This document shows, in pieces, positions 25,283 through 34,903 of a DNA stretch of 64,000 nucleotides (position 1 is its first letter; every line of letters begins with the position of its first letter). The position numbers and the translations under genes are program-made. The notes under the pieces are model-generated. The model was not told where the DNA came from, made no database searches, and worked only from the letters and a program-made list of their open reading frames with translations. Source of the DNA: 630D-37 sp037478835 (lineage in GTDB: Bacteria > Chloroflexota > Anaerolineae > Anaerolineales > Villigracilaceae); NCBI GenBank assembly GCA_037478835.1, contig JBBFLV010000005.1:124001-188000 (forward strand), in the 5' to 3' direction.

Positions 25283-26166
25283 AAGGACAAATCAGGCGTT
25301 TCCTCTCCATTCCTGCTTGGCAGGAATACGGTCTGCTGGTAGCGGGTTCTGTCTTACAGGCGGTTGCGTTGCGTCTCTTCTTCGTGCCGGCCAATTTGGC
25401 CAGTGGTGGGGTGAGCGGTATTGCTCAGCTCATCAACCATTTCACCGGCTGGCCGATTGGTATGATGGTGCTGATCGGAAACATTCCGCTCTTTATGCTG
25501 GGCTGGCGTTTCCTAGGGGGCTGGCGCTTCGCCGTGCGCACGGGGTTGGTGATCTTGATCTACTCGCTGAGTACCGATTTTCTCCCCCTCTTGCCGTTCT
25601 TTCCACTACACGGCCTGACCGATGATATTGTGTTGAATTCCCTTTACGGGGCCGTCGTGGCCGGGATCGGTTACGGCTTGGTCTACCGTGCCCGTGCCAC
25701 CAGCGGCGGCAGCGACATCCTGGCGCGCATTTTGCAGCACCGCTTTAGCATCCCGATGACCCAGAGCTACCTGATGGTGGATTCCGCCGTGATTTTGGGC
25801 GCCGGCCTGGTCTTTGGCTGGAAAGAAGCACTGTATGCCCTGATCGCCCTCTATGTGAGCGGCCTGGTGGTGGATACGATCCTGGAAGGCGCCACCATGG
25901 CCCGCACGGCTTTTATCATCACCACAAGAGCACAAGAGATTTCCCGGCGCATCTTACAGGAAATGGAACGTGGGGTCACCGTTCTATCCGGGAAGGGTGC
26001 CTACACCGGTGAAACGCGCGAGGTGTTGTATTGCGTGATCAGTCGCTCTGAAGTCGCCACTTTAAAAGCCATCGTGCGCGAGACCGATCCACGGGCTTTC
26101 CTGGTCATCGGTCAGGCGCACGAGGTGTTAGGAGAGGGGTTTCACTCCCTACAGGAGAAAACCTGA
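25279..26166 (+). CDS. YitT family membrane protein
   Basis: 295 residues. The N-terminal two thirds hold five or six membrane helices with the family signature FFVPANLASGGVSGIAQLI (about 34-52) and a second repeat ARATSGGSDILARIL (about 138-152). The C-terminal 80 residues are a soluble DUF2179 domain (MERGVTVLSGKGAYTGETREVLYCVI). Transport or regulatory function is unknown for most of the family. ATGA overlap with the dehydrogenase upstream. Confidence 0.9.
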   Translation: MKGQIRRFLSIPAWQEYGLLVAGSVLQAVALRLFFVPANLASGGVSGIAQLINHFTGWPIGMMVLIGNIPLFMLGWRFLGGWRFAVRTGLVILIYSLSTDFLPLLPFFPLHGLTDDIVLNSLYGAVVAGIGYGLVYRARATSGGSDILARILQHRFSIPMTQSYLMVDSAVILGAGLVFGWKEALYALIALYVSGLVVDTILEGATMARTAFIITTRAQEISRRILQEMERGVTVLSGKGAYTGETREVLYCVISRSEVATLKAIVRETDPRAFLVIGQAHEVLGEGFHSLQEKT

Positions 26167-26211
26167 GCGCTGATTTTGGCTACCTTTCCATAGCCGAAGG
26201 ATGTGTGCAGA

Positions 26212-28779
26212 TCAAGGAACCAGTCGCAGGACCGATTCCGCATTCTGCTGAATATCGGCCTCGTTCCACCACATCGGGTAGTACTCGACCTGGCGCCACA
26301 GATCGATCATATCCGTATAGTGCGGATGGTAAGCATGGCCGGATTGACCGGTGGTGTGAACGGTGAGAGAGTTGTTCAGATCGCTCAGGTCGACGATCAT
26401 GCGCATGGAAGGTACCCACTGGACTTGATATCCGGAAGCGGCATCCCAGCCGGTGTTGTTAACCGTGCCGGTGCTGCCGGGGCTGGGGAAAGGACCGCGA
26501 TTGAAGAGCCCATCGATCAACCCGATCCCGGTTTGGCCTAGGGCCCCGTTCTTAAAAGTAGCCGTGTGCAGATCGCCCCAGCGCCAACCTGCGGGGTCTT
26601 TGCCCAGGCGCTTTTCGATCTCGGCAACCGCTTTGCGGAAGGCTCGCACAAAAATCTCATCCCGGTTTTCAACCTTATCTGTGGTGTTTTTGTCATCCCA
26701 CCATGGGCTTTGAGGGTTTTTCACCAGGTTACGCATCACTTCAAACCATTGATCTCCGCCTTCCGGCCAGTACGGCTTGGGGAGGTCATCCGTAAAGGTT
26801 TCGCGCAACAGGTTGCTCCAGAAGACCTCGTAAAGCGCGGTGGCGGCAGAATCCATATCCGCCTGATAGTCCCAACCCTCCAGTAAGGCACGCACCTGCT
26901 CAAGACGAGTATCCCCCAAGGGAATTTCCATCAGGATTGGGAGGACGATCGCCGCGCCCGCATCGTAACTATCTGCCTGCATCTTCTGAATATAGGCCAG
27001 GTCGATTTTGCCCGGCGCCTGTTCGATCAGCTCGACAATCCGTTTGGCGCGGTAGCCGTAATCCCAATCGGCTGTGATCAGATAGGGATAATCCCACGGA
27101 TTGACCTGATTATTTGCCGTGGCAACATAACCGGAAGCCGGATTGAAGGAATAGGGCAGTTCTTCAAACGGGATGTATCCCTGCCATTCGTATTCATCGG
27201 TCCAGCCGGGGACAGGATAGCGGCCATCCCCATTCTTGCGGATCGGAACCAGACCCGGCATTTGATATCCGATGTTGCCATCCACATCGGCATAGACCAG
27301 GTTTTGCGCCGGCACGGCAAACAGGCGCGCCGCCTGCCGAAATTCTTCCCAATTCTGTGCCCGGTTGAATCCCCAAACGGCCTCGAAGACCCGCAGAGGC
27401 TCAAGCGCCGTCCAGCGCAATGCGATGACGTAATGGGAAGGCAATTCAATTCCGGCGCGTTCGCGGAAGGGTTTGGCCTCCTTATCCTTCGGGTCCACCT
27501 CATCCTTGAGAGGTCCATAGGTATCCGAGATCACCGGTCCGTGGCGCGTCAGCCGCACGGTGATCTCTACCGGTTCACCCCCGGCGACCTGAATCACTTC
27601 TTTGCGTGTCTCGAACTCTACCCACTGACCGTTGACCTCGTATTGATTCGGATTCTCCGGGTTGACCTTCTCAATGTACAGGTCCATCACATCCGGCCCG
27701 ACGTTGGTGAATCCCCAGGCAATGCGCTCATTGTGACCGATGATGATGCCCGGAACACCGGCAAATGAAAACCCTGCCAGCTCCAGAGGGCAGGCCTCGG
27801 TTTTGGGACGACAATGCAGGCCAATTTGATACCAGATCGAAGGCATCTGGATGCCGAGATGGGGATCGTTGGCCAAGATCGGCTTCCCGCTGACCGTGCG
27901 CGAACCGGCCACTACCCAGGAATTGGAGCCTAAGCTGCGGCTACCGCTACCGAGCAATGCATCTACGGTCTTGAAACGCTCCGCCACCTGCTCAAACAAC
28001 CCGGTGGAGGGCAAGACCGGCATGGCGTGGCGTAATGCCTCGGGGCGAAAAACTCCTTCTCCGATCTTCGGCACGATGACCGGGTGGTCCTTTGGATACG
28101 GCGGCAAGATTTCGTCGATCTGTTGGGCGGTAAAGGTTTTGGCCAACACGGCGCGTTGGATTTCGCTGCCCATGTTGCCGCGCAAGTCCCAAGCCATCAC
28201 TTTGGCCCAGGTGAGGGTATGAATGGGCTGCCAGGGTTCAATCACGTAATTGCGGTTGAGCAACTTGAGAACCGCATATTCCAGGCTGAGGGCCTCCCCA
28301 CTGTGAGTTGCCAGGTAGGCATTGACACCATCCGTATAGGCCTGAAGGAGTGCTCGCGATTCCTCGCTGAGCATTTGGTATTCCTGCTCCGCCAGCTGTC
28401 GCCAGCCCAGGGTGCGCAGGAAGGCATCCGTTTCTACCTGGCTCTCGCCGAACATCTCCGAAAGCCGCGCCGAGCCGATATGTCGCCAGAAGTCCATTTG
28501 CCAGAAGCGATCCTGGGCATGGACATATCCCTGTGCGAAGAACAGATCGTGCAGGGTGGAAGCGTAGATATGAGGAATGCCCATGCGATCGCGATAGACC
28601 TCTACCGGCTTTTCCAGACCCGGCGCCTGGATTTCCCCTTCGACCTGTGGGAAAGAGCGCGGCGCCACCACCCGTGGCAGGTACACGCGGAAGTAATAGA
28701 AACCGCCCCCTGCCAAAAGGAGCACCACGACCACGACCACGCTCAAGAGAGTGAGCAAGGCTCGCTTGAACTTTGACAT
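26212..28779 (-). CDS. Penicillin acylase family Ntn-hydrolase
   Basis: 855 residues, cleaving an acyl-amide bond such as those of acyl-homoserine lactones, beta-lactams or N-acyl amino acids. A signal anchor (LLTLLSVVVVVVLLLAGGGFYYF) exports it. The autocatalytic cut precedes Ser285 in GSNSWVV, which becomes the nucleophile; PHLGIQMPSIWYQIGL and WGFTNVGPDVMDLYIEK are conserved beta-chain motifs. A GGAGG site lies before ATG. Last gene of a long minus-strand cluster beginning at fabG, after a 111-base gap. Substrate unknown; quorum quenching is one possibility. Confidence 0.92.
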   Translation of the reverse strand: MSKFKRALLTLLSVVVVVVLLLAGGGFYYFRVYLPRVVAPRSFPQVEGEIQAPGLEKPVEVYRDRMGIPHIYASTLHDLFFAQGYVHAQDRFWQMDFWRHIGSARLSEMFGESQVETDAFLRTLGWRQLAEQEYQMLSEESRALLQAYTDGVNAYLATHSGEALSLEYAVLKLLNRNYVIEPWQPIHTLTWAKVMAWDLRGNMGSEIQRAVLAKTFTAQQIDEILPPYPKDHPVIVPKIGEGVFRPEALRHAMPVLPSTGLFEQVAERFKTVDALLGSGSRSLGSNSWVVAGSRTVSGKPILANDPHLGIQMPSIWYQIGLHCRPKTEACPLELAGFSFAGVPGIIIGHNERIAWGFTNVGPDVMDLYIEKVNPENPNQYEVNGQWVEFETRKEVIQVAGGEPVEITVRLTRHGPVISDTYGPLKDEVDPKDKEAKPFRERAGIELPSHYVIALRWTALEPLRVFEAVWGFNRAQNWEEFRQAARLFAVPAQNLVYADVDGNIGYQMPGLVPIRKNGDGRYPVPGWTDEYEWQGYIPFEELPYSFNPASGYVATANNQVNPWDYPYLITADWDYGYRAKRIVELIEQAPGKIDLAYIQKMQADSYDAGAAIVLPILMEIPLGDTRLEQVRALLEGWDYQADMDSAATALYEVFWSNLLRETFTDDLPKPYWPEGGDQWFEVMRNLVKNPQSPWWDDKNTTDKVENRDEIFVRAFRKAVAEIEKRLGKDPAGWRWGDLHTATFKNGALGQTGIGLIDGLFNRGPFPSPGSTGTVNNTGWDAASGYQVQWVPSMRMIVDLSDLNNSLTVHTTGQSGHAYHPHYTDMIDLWRQVEYYPMWWNEADIQQNAESVLRLVP

Positions 28780-28890
28780 AGGACCTCCAGGAATTGAGAG
28801 TGAAGATCGGGTTGATGTGGCTTAGCTGTTATCGAAAGAAGGACGGTAGGAACCTTTGGCGAATGACTCTAAGAATGGATTTCAGATGGG

Positions 28891-31362
28891 TTATCTTCTC
28901 AACCGTGGAAACCAATACCAGAGCACATCGGCGGCCGGTTTTCCATGCACAGAGGCCGAAAGGTCTTGCAAAATAGCCGGCGGATAATACCCACGGCTGA
29001 CGAAACCATTAATCCAGGGACGGGTATTGATGGCGTTCAGGAAGGCCTCGTAGATATAGGCCTGCTGGGCCAGATCCAAGGTAAAAGAAGATCGCAGATT
29101 GGGCGGGCTGAAGGCCTCCCACGGTAGACAGCGACCGGCCTCCTGCAAGCATCCTGTTGCCGTGCCTCGCGCCGAAGGGTACGCCAGAGCCAGGATCACC
29201 GGTTTTCCAACCTGCTGGGCAAAGGGCGCCAATTTTTCCGCCGTCCATCGTTCAGCCGATTGGAGCAGTACTTCTTTTGATGGGGATTCCTGATCGCTGA
29301 GCGGGACCGAAACCAGCAGATAGATCCCGTCTACCGTGTCCAGGAAGGCCGGGGAAGGAATCTCCGGCGTGGCCGGCATGGCCCAGAGAATACGTCCTTG
29401 GTAGCGCGTGCGCACATCCCGGAGGATCATCCGCCAGAGATCGTCGGCGTTTGACGGAGCGTTGGAGGGAGAACCATCCGGTAGCCGTCCCTCAGCGATC
29501 GCCGGTGCCGTCCACTCGCCACCCAAGATTAACGCATCTGCCCCACTTTGTTGCGCCAATTCGGCATAGTGAATGGCGAAGGCGCGATAGGATTCAAACC
29601 ACACCTGCCACCAGTCGGGCGTGCGGGGTGCCGCGGCCCAGTAATCGGTGTGGAACCGATCGAGGCGCGGCGTGGGGAAGATGGCTGCGCGAATCCCTAA
29701 TGCCTGAGCCTGTTTGACCAGCATGACCATTTCGGCATTCAGCGGCGTGCGGCCGGGAGTGTAGTGCAAATAGGGTTGGGTGGCGTGCACTTCCCACCCA
29801 GGCGTGTAGATCGCCCAGTTTGCCTGAATGGCCTGAAGGTTGCGCAAGGCCAGAGCGGTATAGCCGAGCCAGGTGAGGTCTACCTGTGGCTGGAATTCGA
29901 CCCCGGCCATAAAGTCTGCCCCGTGTGGTTGCACCTCGCTGGCGACAACTGTAGATTGAGGATTGGAAAGCCATACCCAGCGCTGAACGGCATCCTGCAG
30001 GTCTTGAGGTGCCAGGGTCACCGTGGCGAAGCGTCCAACAGCAGAACCGGCCGTTGCGGCGTCATCGGCAATGCCACATTGAGCGTTGCGACAATAGCGA
30101 TAACGGAATTGGCGCACGGCGTGGAAGGGACCGTAAAGTCGATAGATCCATTTTCGCTCGCTAATGCGCCACATGGGCAACGGTTCACTCCACCCGGCGG
30201 CGTTCAGCTGGAGGTAGATGGTATCCTCTAGAGGGGTGTCGGGCGGTACAGTGACCTCGAACAGGATGGCTCCACCATTTCCGCTTTGCCAGCTTAGCAC
30301 CTGTTCTTCAAAGATGCTATCGGCCTCTGGAACGAAACGTTCCCGAAGCACAAATCCCTTCCCGTTCGGATTTTGCTCAGCATTCCAGAAGCCATCTCCC
30401 AGGGTGTACTTGTATTGCAGGTAAGCGCCGGCCGGAAGCCGCATCGCCAACGCATAGCGACCATCGGGAAGGGCACGGAATTGAGGCATGCGATCGGCTA
30501 GGATGCTGACTCCCCCTTGTTGTTCGCTGAAGGTGTTGCCGAATTGCAAGAGATTTCCCGCCAAACGCAAAGGCGCGCCGGCCTGCGTATTTTGTGGCAC
30601 ACTGACAACAAACGTCACCGTGACCAGCGGGCGTTTGTTCAGGGAGACCTCCACCGGAGTGACCATCCCTTCCTGGATCACTGCCCCTTGTTGAAACGGT
30701 GGATAGCTCCCATCTAGCGCATAGAGCAAGAGATTGTGTGTTCCCACAGGCACGTTGGGCAGGAAGAAACGACCCAACGAATCGGTTAGCACCTGATAGC
30801 CGGCAATCGAAACCAGCAAATCCGAGATGGCCTGCCCGGTGCCGGCCTCACGGATCTCGCCCTGCACCATGCCCACTTTGCCCTGAAAGGGCTGATCCTG
30901 CCATGCCGCCACGATATCTTTTACCACCATCTCGCTGCTGACATATAACCGGCGTCCCTGAACCGGGGTATTCTCGGCGGTCATCTCGGCAAAAGTTTGC
31001 CCGGCGAAGTTCCGCAGGTAACGGTAACGCACCACGCTGCCGGCGGTCAGCGGCAGGATCGCCTGGTAGGTTTGCGCGCCGATCGCCTGCATGGGGTAAT
31101 TGACCGTGCTCAACGCAGGATGGGTGACTTCATCCTGGATGCTCAGGATGAGCGTTTCACCACTTTGCAGTGGGGATGGGAGGGTCACCTGAAAAGTGAC
31201 CGAGGCCTTCGGATAAGGAGTGGCAGTAGTAGGCGATGTGCCGGGCTCGACGGTCGGGGCCTGCGGAAAGGGGAAAGGAATTTCCACCAGGGAAAGCGTA
31301 CACCCCAGGCTACTCAAAAGGAGCAAACCCAAAAGCAGAAAGAACCCCCGAAATTTGCGCAT
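28891..31362 (-). CDS. Large lipoprotein with starch-binding-like modules and a glycoside hydrolase-like C-terminal domain
   Basis: 823 residues. The signal peptide ends in a lipobox LSSLGC (Cys21), then a Pro/Thr spacer. Three related beta modules (about 50-150, 250-350, 365-470) share the pattern of a VTFxV strand, a GD/AG turn and YRYxRN or YKYTLGDG, as in CBM20-like carbohydrate-binding domains; a carboxypeptidase-regulatory-like fold (GEIREAGTGQAISDLLVSIAG) lies between the first two. The last 320 residues look like a TIM barrel (WAIYTPGWEV, ALILGGEWTAP, ILWAMPATPE), reminiscent of GH113-type enzymes. Catalytic assignment is tentative. Likely surface polysaccharide handling. Confidence 0.7.
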   Translation of the reverse strand: MRKFRGFFLLLGLLLLSSLGCTLSLVEIPFPFPQAPTVEPGTSPTTATPYPKASVTFQVTLPSPLQSGETLILSIQDEVTHPALSTVNYPMQAIGAQTYQAILPLTAGSVVRYRYLRNFAGQTFAEMTAENTPVQGRRLYVSSEMVVKDIVAAWQDQPFQGKVGMVQGEIREAGTGQAISDLLVSIAGYQVLTDSLGRFFLPNVPVGTHNLLLYALDGSYPPFQQGAVIQEGMVTPVEVSLNKRPLVTVTFVVSVPQNTQAGAPLRLAGNLLQFGNTFSEQQGGVSILADRMPQFRALPDGRYALAMRLPAGAYLQYKYTLGDGFWNAEQNPNGKGFVLRERFVPEADSIFEEQVLSWQSGNGGAILFEVTVPPDTPLEDTIYLQLNAAGWSEPLPMWRISERKWIYRLYGPFHAVRQFRYRYCRNAQCGIADDAATAGSAVGRFATVTLAPQDLQDAVQRWVWLSNPQSTVVASEVQPHGADFMAGVEFQPQVDLTWLGYTALALRNLQAIQANWAIYTPGWEVHATQPYLHYTPGRTPLNAEMVMLVKQAQALGIRAAIFPTPRLDRFHTDYWAAAPRTPDWWQVWFESYRAFAIHYAELAQQSGADALILGGEWTAPAIAEGRLPDGSPSNAPSNADDLWRMILRDVRTRYQGRILWAMPATPEIPSPAFLDTVDGIYLLVSVPLSDQESPSKEVLLQSAERWTAEKLAPFAQQVGKPVILALAYPSARGTATGCLQEAGRCLPWEAFSPPNLRSSFTLDLAQQAYIYEAFLNAINTRPWINGFVSRGYYPPAILQDLSASVHGKPAADVLWYWFPRLRR

Positions 31363-31383
31363 TCTCTTCTCTCCTCGTTTCTT

Positions 31384-32253
31384 TCAATCCGTGCGTCCGC
31401 GCCGGGCGATGAAACTCAACCCGATGCTGATCAGGTAAAGAACGGACATCGGCAACATGACCAGGAACATGTTTACGGGATCAACGGTAGGGGTAACGGC
31501 GGCGGCAAGGATGGCTATGATTAAGATCGCCACGCGCCAGCCTTGGATTAAGGGCTGAGGTTTGACCCAGCCGATAGCACTCAGGATGTAAATGACAAAA
31601 GGAAATTCAAAAGAAACCCCAATCCAGAACATCAACCCGGTAACGAAAGTGAAGTAGGAATTCGGGCGAAGTTCCGCCTGAATGCCCATAAAGTTCAGTA
31701 GGATGGGCAAAGCCGCCGGTAACATGAGATAATATGCGAAGGCCATGCCTCCGAGAAAAAAGAGAAAGACCAGTGGAATGGCCAGCAAGCTGAATTTGCG
31801 TGTGGAGGGTTTGAGGCCGGGTGCCGCAAAAAGCCAGAATTCAAAGCTTACATAGGGCAGCGCCAGAGCGAAACCGGCGATCAGCGCTACGCGCATAAAA
31901 ACGCCGATCGATTCGGTCACTTCAATCGCCTTTAGCGCAGAAAGCCCCCCCACAGGGCGCGCCAGGAACTCGATCAGCCGCTGGGTGAACAAAAAGGACA
32001 GTGCAATCCCAATGCCTATGGCGATCACGGCCCGTAAGAGATGGGAACGAAAAGCTTCTAGATGCTGCAGGAGTTCTTGACGGGCTGTTTCTTCGGCCAG
32101 ATTTCCAAAGATTTCCCCCAGCGGGCGTTCTTCAGGTTCTCGATCGAGAAAATCCCGCGTTTTCTGGATGATATGCCAAGGCAGCGTTAGCAACCGCCAT
32201 AACAGCCGAAAAGGAGCGAAAAGAAAACGGATCAAGGCGCGGAGAAACAGCAT
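31384..32253 (-). CDS. tatC: Twin-arginine translocase subunit TatC
   Basis: Receptor and core of the Tat pathway that exports folded proteins. 289 residues with six membrane helices. The family motif HLEAFRSHLLRAVIA sits unusually far in, near residue 65, because of an N-terminal extension of about 55 charged or amphipathic residues. Other conserved parts are PYVSFEFWLFAAPGL, FTFVTGLMFWIGVSFEFPFVIYIL and TPTVDPVNMFLVMLPM. Nine bases after tatA. Confidence 0.94.
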   Translation of the reverse strand: MLFLRALIRFLFAPFRLLWRLLTLPWHIIQKTRDFLDREPEERPLGEIFGNLAEETARQELLQHLEAFRSHLLRAVIAIGIGIALSFLFTQRLIEFLARPVGGLSALKAIEVTESIGVFMRVALIAGFALALPYVSFEFWLFAAPGLKPSTRKFSLLAIPLVFLFFLGGMAFAYYLMLPAALPILLNFMGIQAELRPNSYFTFVTGLMFWIGVSFEFPFVIYILSAIGWVKPQPLIQGWRVAILIIAILAAAVTPTVDPVNMFLVMLPMSVLYLISIGLSFIARRGRTD

Positions 32254-32262
32254 AGGAGGGGA

Positions 32263-32649
32263 TTATTCGTTCGAGGTTTTCTCTGGGGTTGCAGGGGATT
32301 CTTCCCCGTTCTGGGAAGATGGTTGGGAAGGTGTGGAAGGTGGAGGTGTGCGAGTAGAGGCAGGCTGTAAGTCGTCAAACGAAACCGATCGCGGCGGGCG
32401 GAGCGTTTGTGTCCGCAAGGCCGGATCGTTTTCCCATATTTCCCACTCGGCATCGCGCATCAGGCGGGTGGGAAGGGTGGAGATTTCATGTCCAACGGTG
32501 CGCATCGAGCGCCAAGCATCGGATTTGACAAAGCGATTCATCCAACGACCCAGGTCGCGGGCAAATTTTTGCATCTCCTTCGGGCCAAAGATAATCAGCA
32601 TCAGGAGGAGAATAAAAAGGATTTCAGACGTACCGATTCCAAACATCAT
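32263..32649 (-). CDS. tatA: Sec-independent translocase protein TatA/TatB
   Basis: 128 residues. An N-terminal membrane helix with FGIGTSEILFILLLMLIIFGPKE, an amphipathic helix (MQKFARDLGRWMNRFVKS) and a long disordered Pro/Ser/Thr-rich tail. Length and tail are TatB-like while only one such gene is next to tatC, so it may fill both roles. Start ATG 32649 overlaps the nusB stop; a second ATG follows at 32646 with better spacing to GGAGG. Confidence 0.9.
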   Translation of the reverse strand: MMFGIGTSEILFILLLMLIIFGPKEMQKFARDLGRWMNRFVKSDAWRSMRTVGHEISTLPTRLMRDAEWEIWENDPALRTQTLRPPRSVSFDDLQPASTRTPPPSTPSQPSSQNGEESPATPEKTSNE

Positions 32650-33095
32650 TCCTCCGAAGGAGAAAGGGCCCTGGAGGCCAGTGCCTGTTGTACTTCATTC
32701 AGGTGTTCCACCACGGATCCCAACACACCGTTGACAAACCGCGAGGAGCTTTCCGAACCGTAGTATTTTGCCAGCTCGACCGCTTCGTTGATTGCCACCT
32801 TGACCGGGGTCTTGTAGATGGCGAATTCCCAGCAGGCCATGCGCAGGATATTGCGATCGATGGCGGCGATCTCATCCATCGGCCACTCCGGAGCGAACTG
32901 GGCCAGGACGCGATCCAATTCTTTTGCGATCGGGATCACACCGAAGACGATCTGTCGGGCGAATTCGGCCAGATCAGGTGGTAAAGGGGTCTCCTCCAGG
33001 CGGTTTTGTAAAGCCTCCGCCGGTGAGTGATCACTCAGATCCACTTCGTAAAGCACCTGAAGGGCTAGGCTCCTCGCCCGCGTGCGGTATTTCAT
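32646..33095 (-). CDS. nusB: Transcription antitermination factor NusB
   Basis: Binds boxA RNA with NusE (S10) to prevent premature termination in rRNA operons. 149 residues, all helical. It starts KYRTRARSLALQVLYEVDL, with conserved IDRNILRMACWEF and AINEAVELAKYYGSESSSRFVNGVLG. ATGA overlaps with both neighbours. Placement between gls24 and tatA is common for gls24-nusB and unusual for nusB-tat. Confidence 0.95.
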   Translation of the reverse strand: MKYRTRARSLALQVLYEVDLSDHSPAEALQNRLEETPLPPDLAEFARQIVFGVIPIAKELDRVLAQFAPEWPMDEIAAIDRNILRMACWEFAIYKTPVKVAINEAVELAKYYGSESSSRFVNGVLGSVVEHLNEVQQALASRALSPSEE

Positions 33096-33433
33096 TCCGA
33101 CGGATACTCCACGTTCTCAATATGGACGTGAACGGCCAACACCTCCATCCCGACCATCTCATGAATGGCACGTGCCACCTGTTGCTGGACGTTGCGGCTG
33201 ACCTCGCGCAGGTTGACATTGCCATCCAGAATGAGATAGAGGTTGACCTCCACTTGCTGATCCTCTACGCGGATCTGGACGCCATCTTCCGCGCCGCGCC
33301 GAAAGACGCGATTGACGCCTCCCGGCACCTCCGCCAGGCGGATCACGCCGGGGACATTGAGCACGGCCATGCGTGCAATGGCAGTCAGCACTTCAGGGGC
33401 AACGGTTGTCGAAACTTTGGATGAATAACTCAT
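33092..33433 (-). CDS. Asp23/Gls24 family envelope stress protein
   Basis: 113 residues, a single Asp23/Gls24 domain. It starts SYSSKVSTTVAPEVLTAIARMAVLNVPGV, with VEVNLYLILDGNVNLREVSRNVQQQV and HVHIENVEYPSE at the end. Such proteins associate with membranes and envelope maintenance. Coupled to nusB by ATGA overlap. Confidence 0.88.
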   Translation of the reverse strand: MSYSSKVSTTVAPEVLTAIARMAVLNVPGVIRLAEVPGGVNRVFRRGAEDGVQIRVEDQQVEVNLYLILDGNVNLREVSRNVQQQVARAIHEMVGMEVLAVHVHIENVEYPSE

Positions 33434-33451
33434 AGGAACACTCCTTTATTA

Positions 33452-34207
33452 CTACATCATCGCCATGCCACCATCCACGCCCAGCACCTGACCGGTGATA
33501 TAAGCGGCCTGATCGGAAGCCAGGAAGGCTACGGCATAAGCCACCTCTTCAGGGCGCGCCATGCGTCCCAGTGGCACCAGCTTCAGTGCCGCTTCCAGAG
33601 TTTCGCGCGGCATGGTGTTGAGGATTTCGGTATCCACAAAGCCGGGTGCAATTGCATTGACGGTGATGTTGCGTGAGGCGACTTCGCGCGCCAATGCTTT
33701 GGTAAAACCGATCTGTCCGGCTTTAGATGCAGAATAATTCGTCTGGCCGGGGTTGCCCATCTGACCGGCCACCGAGGCAATGTTGATAATCCGTCCGTAG
33801 CGTTTGCGGAGCATGTGACGCACCGCGGCTTTGGAACAATTGAAGGTGCTTTTCAGGTTGGTGCGGATCACCTCGTCCCAATCCTCTTCGCTCATGGTCA
33901 GGATCAAGGTATCACGCGTAATGCCGGCATTGTTGACCAGGATGTGCAGATCGCCAAAGGTCTCGATGGCGAAGCGGATCAGCGCCTGCGCCTGCTCAAA
34001 ATCCGAAACATCGGCCTGGAAAGCGGCGGCCTGACCGCCGTTGGCCTGGATCTGGCTCACCACCTCTTCTGCCGCTTGTGGTGAGCGATGGTAATTGACC
34101 ACTACTCGCGCGCCGCGCGCCGCCAGTTCCAAGGCGATCGCTCGCCCGATGCCGCGCGAGGCACCGGTGACAACGGCAACTTTCCCGTTCAAGCTTAGCT
34201 CACTCAC
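33452..34207 (-). CDS. fabG: 3-oxoacyl-[acyl-carrier-protein] reductase
   Basis: NADPH-dependent reduction of 3-oxoacyl-ACP in fatty acid synthesis. 251 residues. TGASRGIGRAIA (about 14-25), NNAGITRDTL (about 91-100), catalytic Ser/Tyr/Lys in INIASVAGQMGNPGQTNYSASKAG, and VNAIAPGFVDTEILN. The match to FabG is very close. Alone among fatty-acid genes here, so another short-chain dehydrogenase role is possible but less likely. A GGAGG-like site lies before ATG. Confidence 0.92.
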   Translation of the reverse strand: MSELSLNGKVAVVTGASRGIGRAIALELAARGARVVVNYHRSPQAAEEVVSQIQANGGQAAAFQADVSDFEQAQALIRFAIETFGDLHILVNNAGITRDTLILTMSEEDWDEVIRTNLKSTFNCSKAAVRHMLRKRYGRIINIASVAGQMGNPGQTNYSASKAGQIGFTKALAREVASRNITVNAIAPGFVDTEILNTMPRETLEAALKLVPLGRMARPEEVAYAVAFLASDQAAYITGQVLGVDGGMAMM

Positions 34208-34237
34208 ATTTCCTCCTTCCCAAAGAAATCAAATGGA

Positions 34238-34903
34238 TTATACCCGTGTTTGTCCTTGACGGGCGAGGCGCGGACTGAATGCCAGGATCAGAGCGCCGGC
34301 AATGACGATGATCGCCGCCAGGGCAAAGACATCCTGCCAGAATTGGAGAGGGAAAAGGCGAATGAGTGTATCGGAATAATTGAACAGCCAGGTATCGCCC
34401 TCAAAAAACAGGAGATGGAAGTAAGTGAAGAAATCCCAGAAAGCCAACGCACCGAAAATCCCGATCAGCGCACTCAGCAGAAGGGTCAGCTGACCGCCGC
34501 GCTGCAAGCCGCGCAGATAGGCCGGGAAAACGCGAAAACGGATGGCAATCAGGCCGAGGATCAGCAGCGTTGCCAGCGTCAAATCCCCGATGCGCAGCGC
34601 TTTTAACGTGACCTGCTGAACGTCCACCATGTGCCGCAGTTCGCGCTCGTTGAAGAGCGGTGTTCCATCTGCCAATTTCAGATCGGCCAGGTAACTTAGC
34701 GGATGCGGTTCGCGGATGAATTCCAAGGCGTAACCGGCCCAATGGAGGCGATCGGCCTGGGTGAAGCCGTAAGGATCGGGAGGAAAGGACGCTCGCCCGT
34801 ATTCTAGACGTAAAAAGGTAGGCGTGAGCAACAGGCGTAGCGCCACGCTGAGTAGGAGCAAGGGCACTAACAGTGCAGTGAGCCAGGAAAGAACGAATTT
34901 CAT
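34238..34903 (-). CDS. DUF1461 (TIGR01906-type) integral membrane protein
   Basis: 221 residues with about five membrane helices. The soluble loop RASFPPDPYGFTQADRLHW followed by AGYALEFI, and FNERELRHMVDVQQV, are the family's typical features. Function unknown in all members known to me. The start overlaps the stop of the aminopropyltransferase-like gene (ATGA). Confidence 0.85.
   Translation of the reverse strand: MKFVLSWLTALLVPLLLLSVALRLLLTPTFLRLEYGRASFPPDPYGFTQADRLHWAGYALEFIREPHPLSYLADLKLADGTPLFNERELRHMVDVQQVTLKALRIGDLTLATLLILGLIAIRFRVFPAYLRGLQRGGQLTLLLSALIGIFGALAFWDFFTYFHLLFFEGDTWLFNYSDTLIRLFPLQFWQDVFALAAIIVIAGALILAFSPRLARQGQTRV

Noticed and set aside
26175..26199. Hairpin between the convergent YitT and penicillin acylase genes as a terminator
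   Set aside because: The stem is short with mismatches and there is no T-run on either strand.
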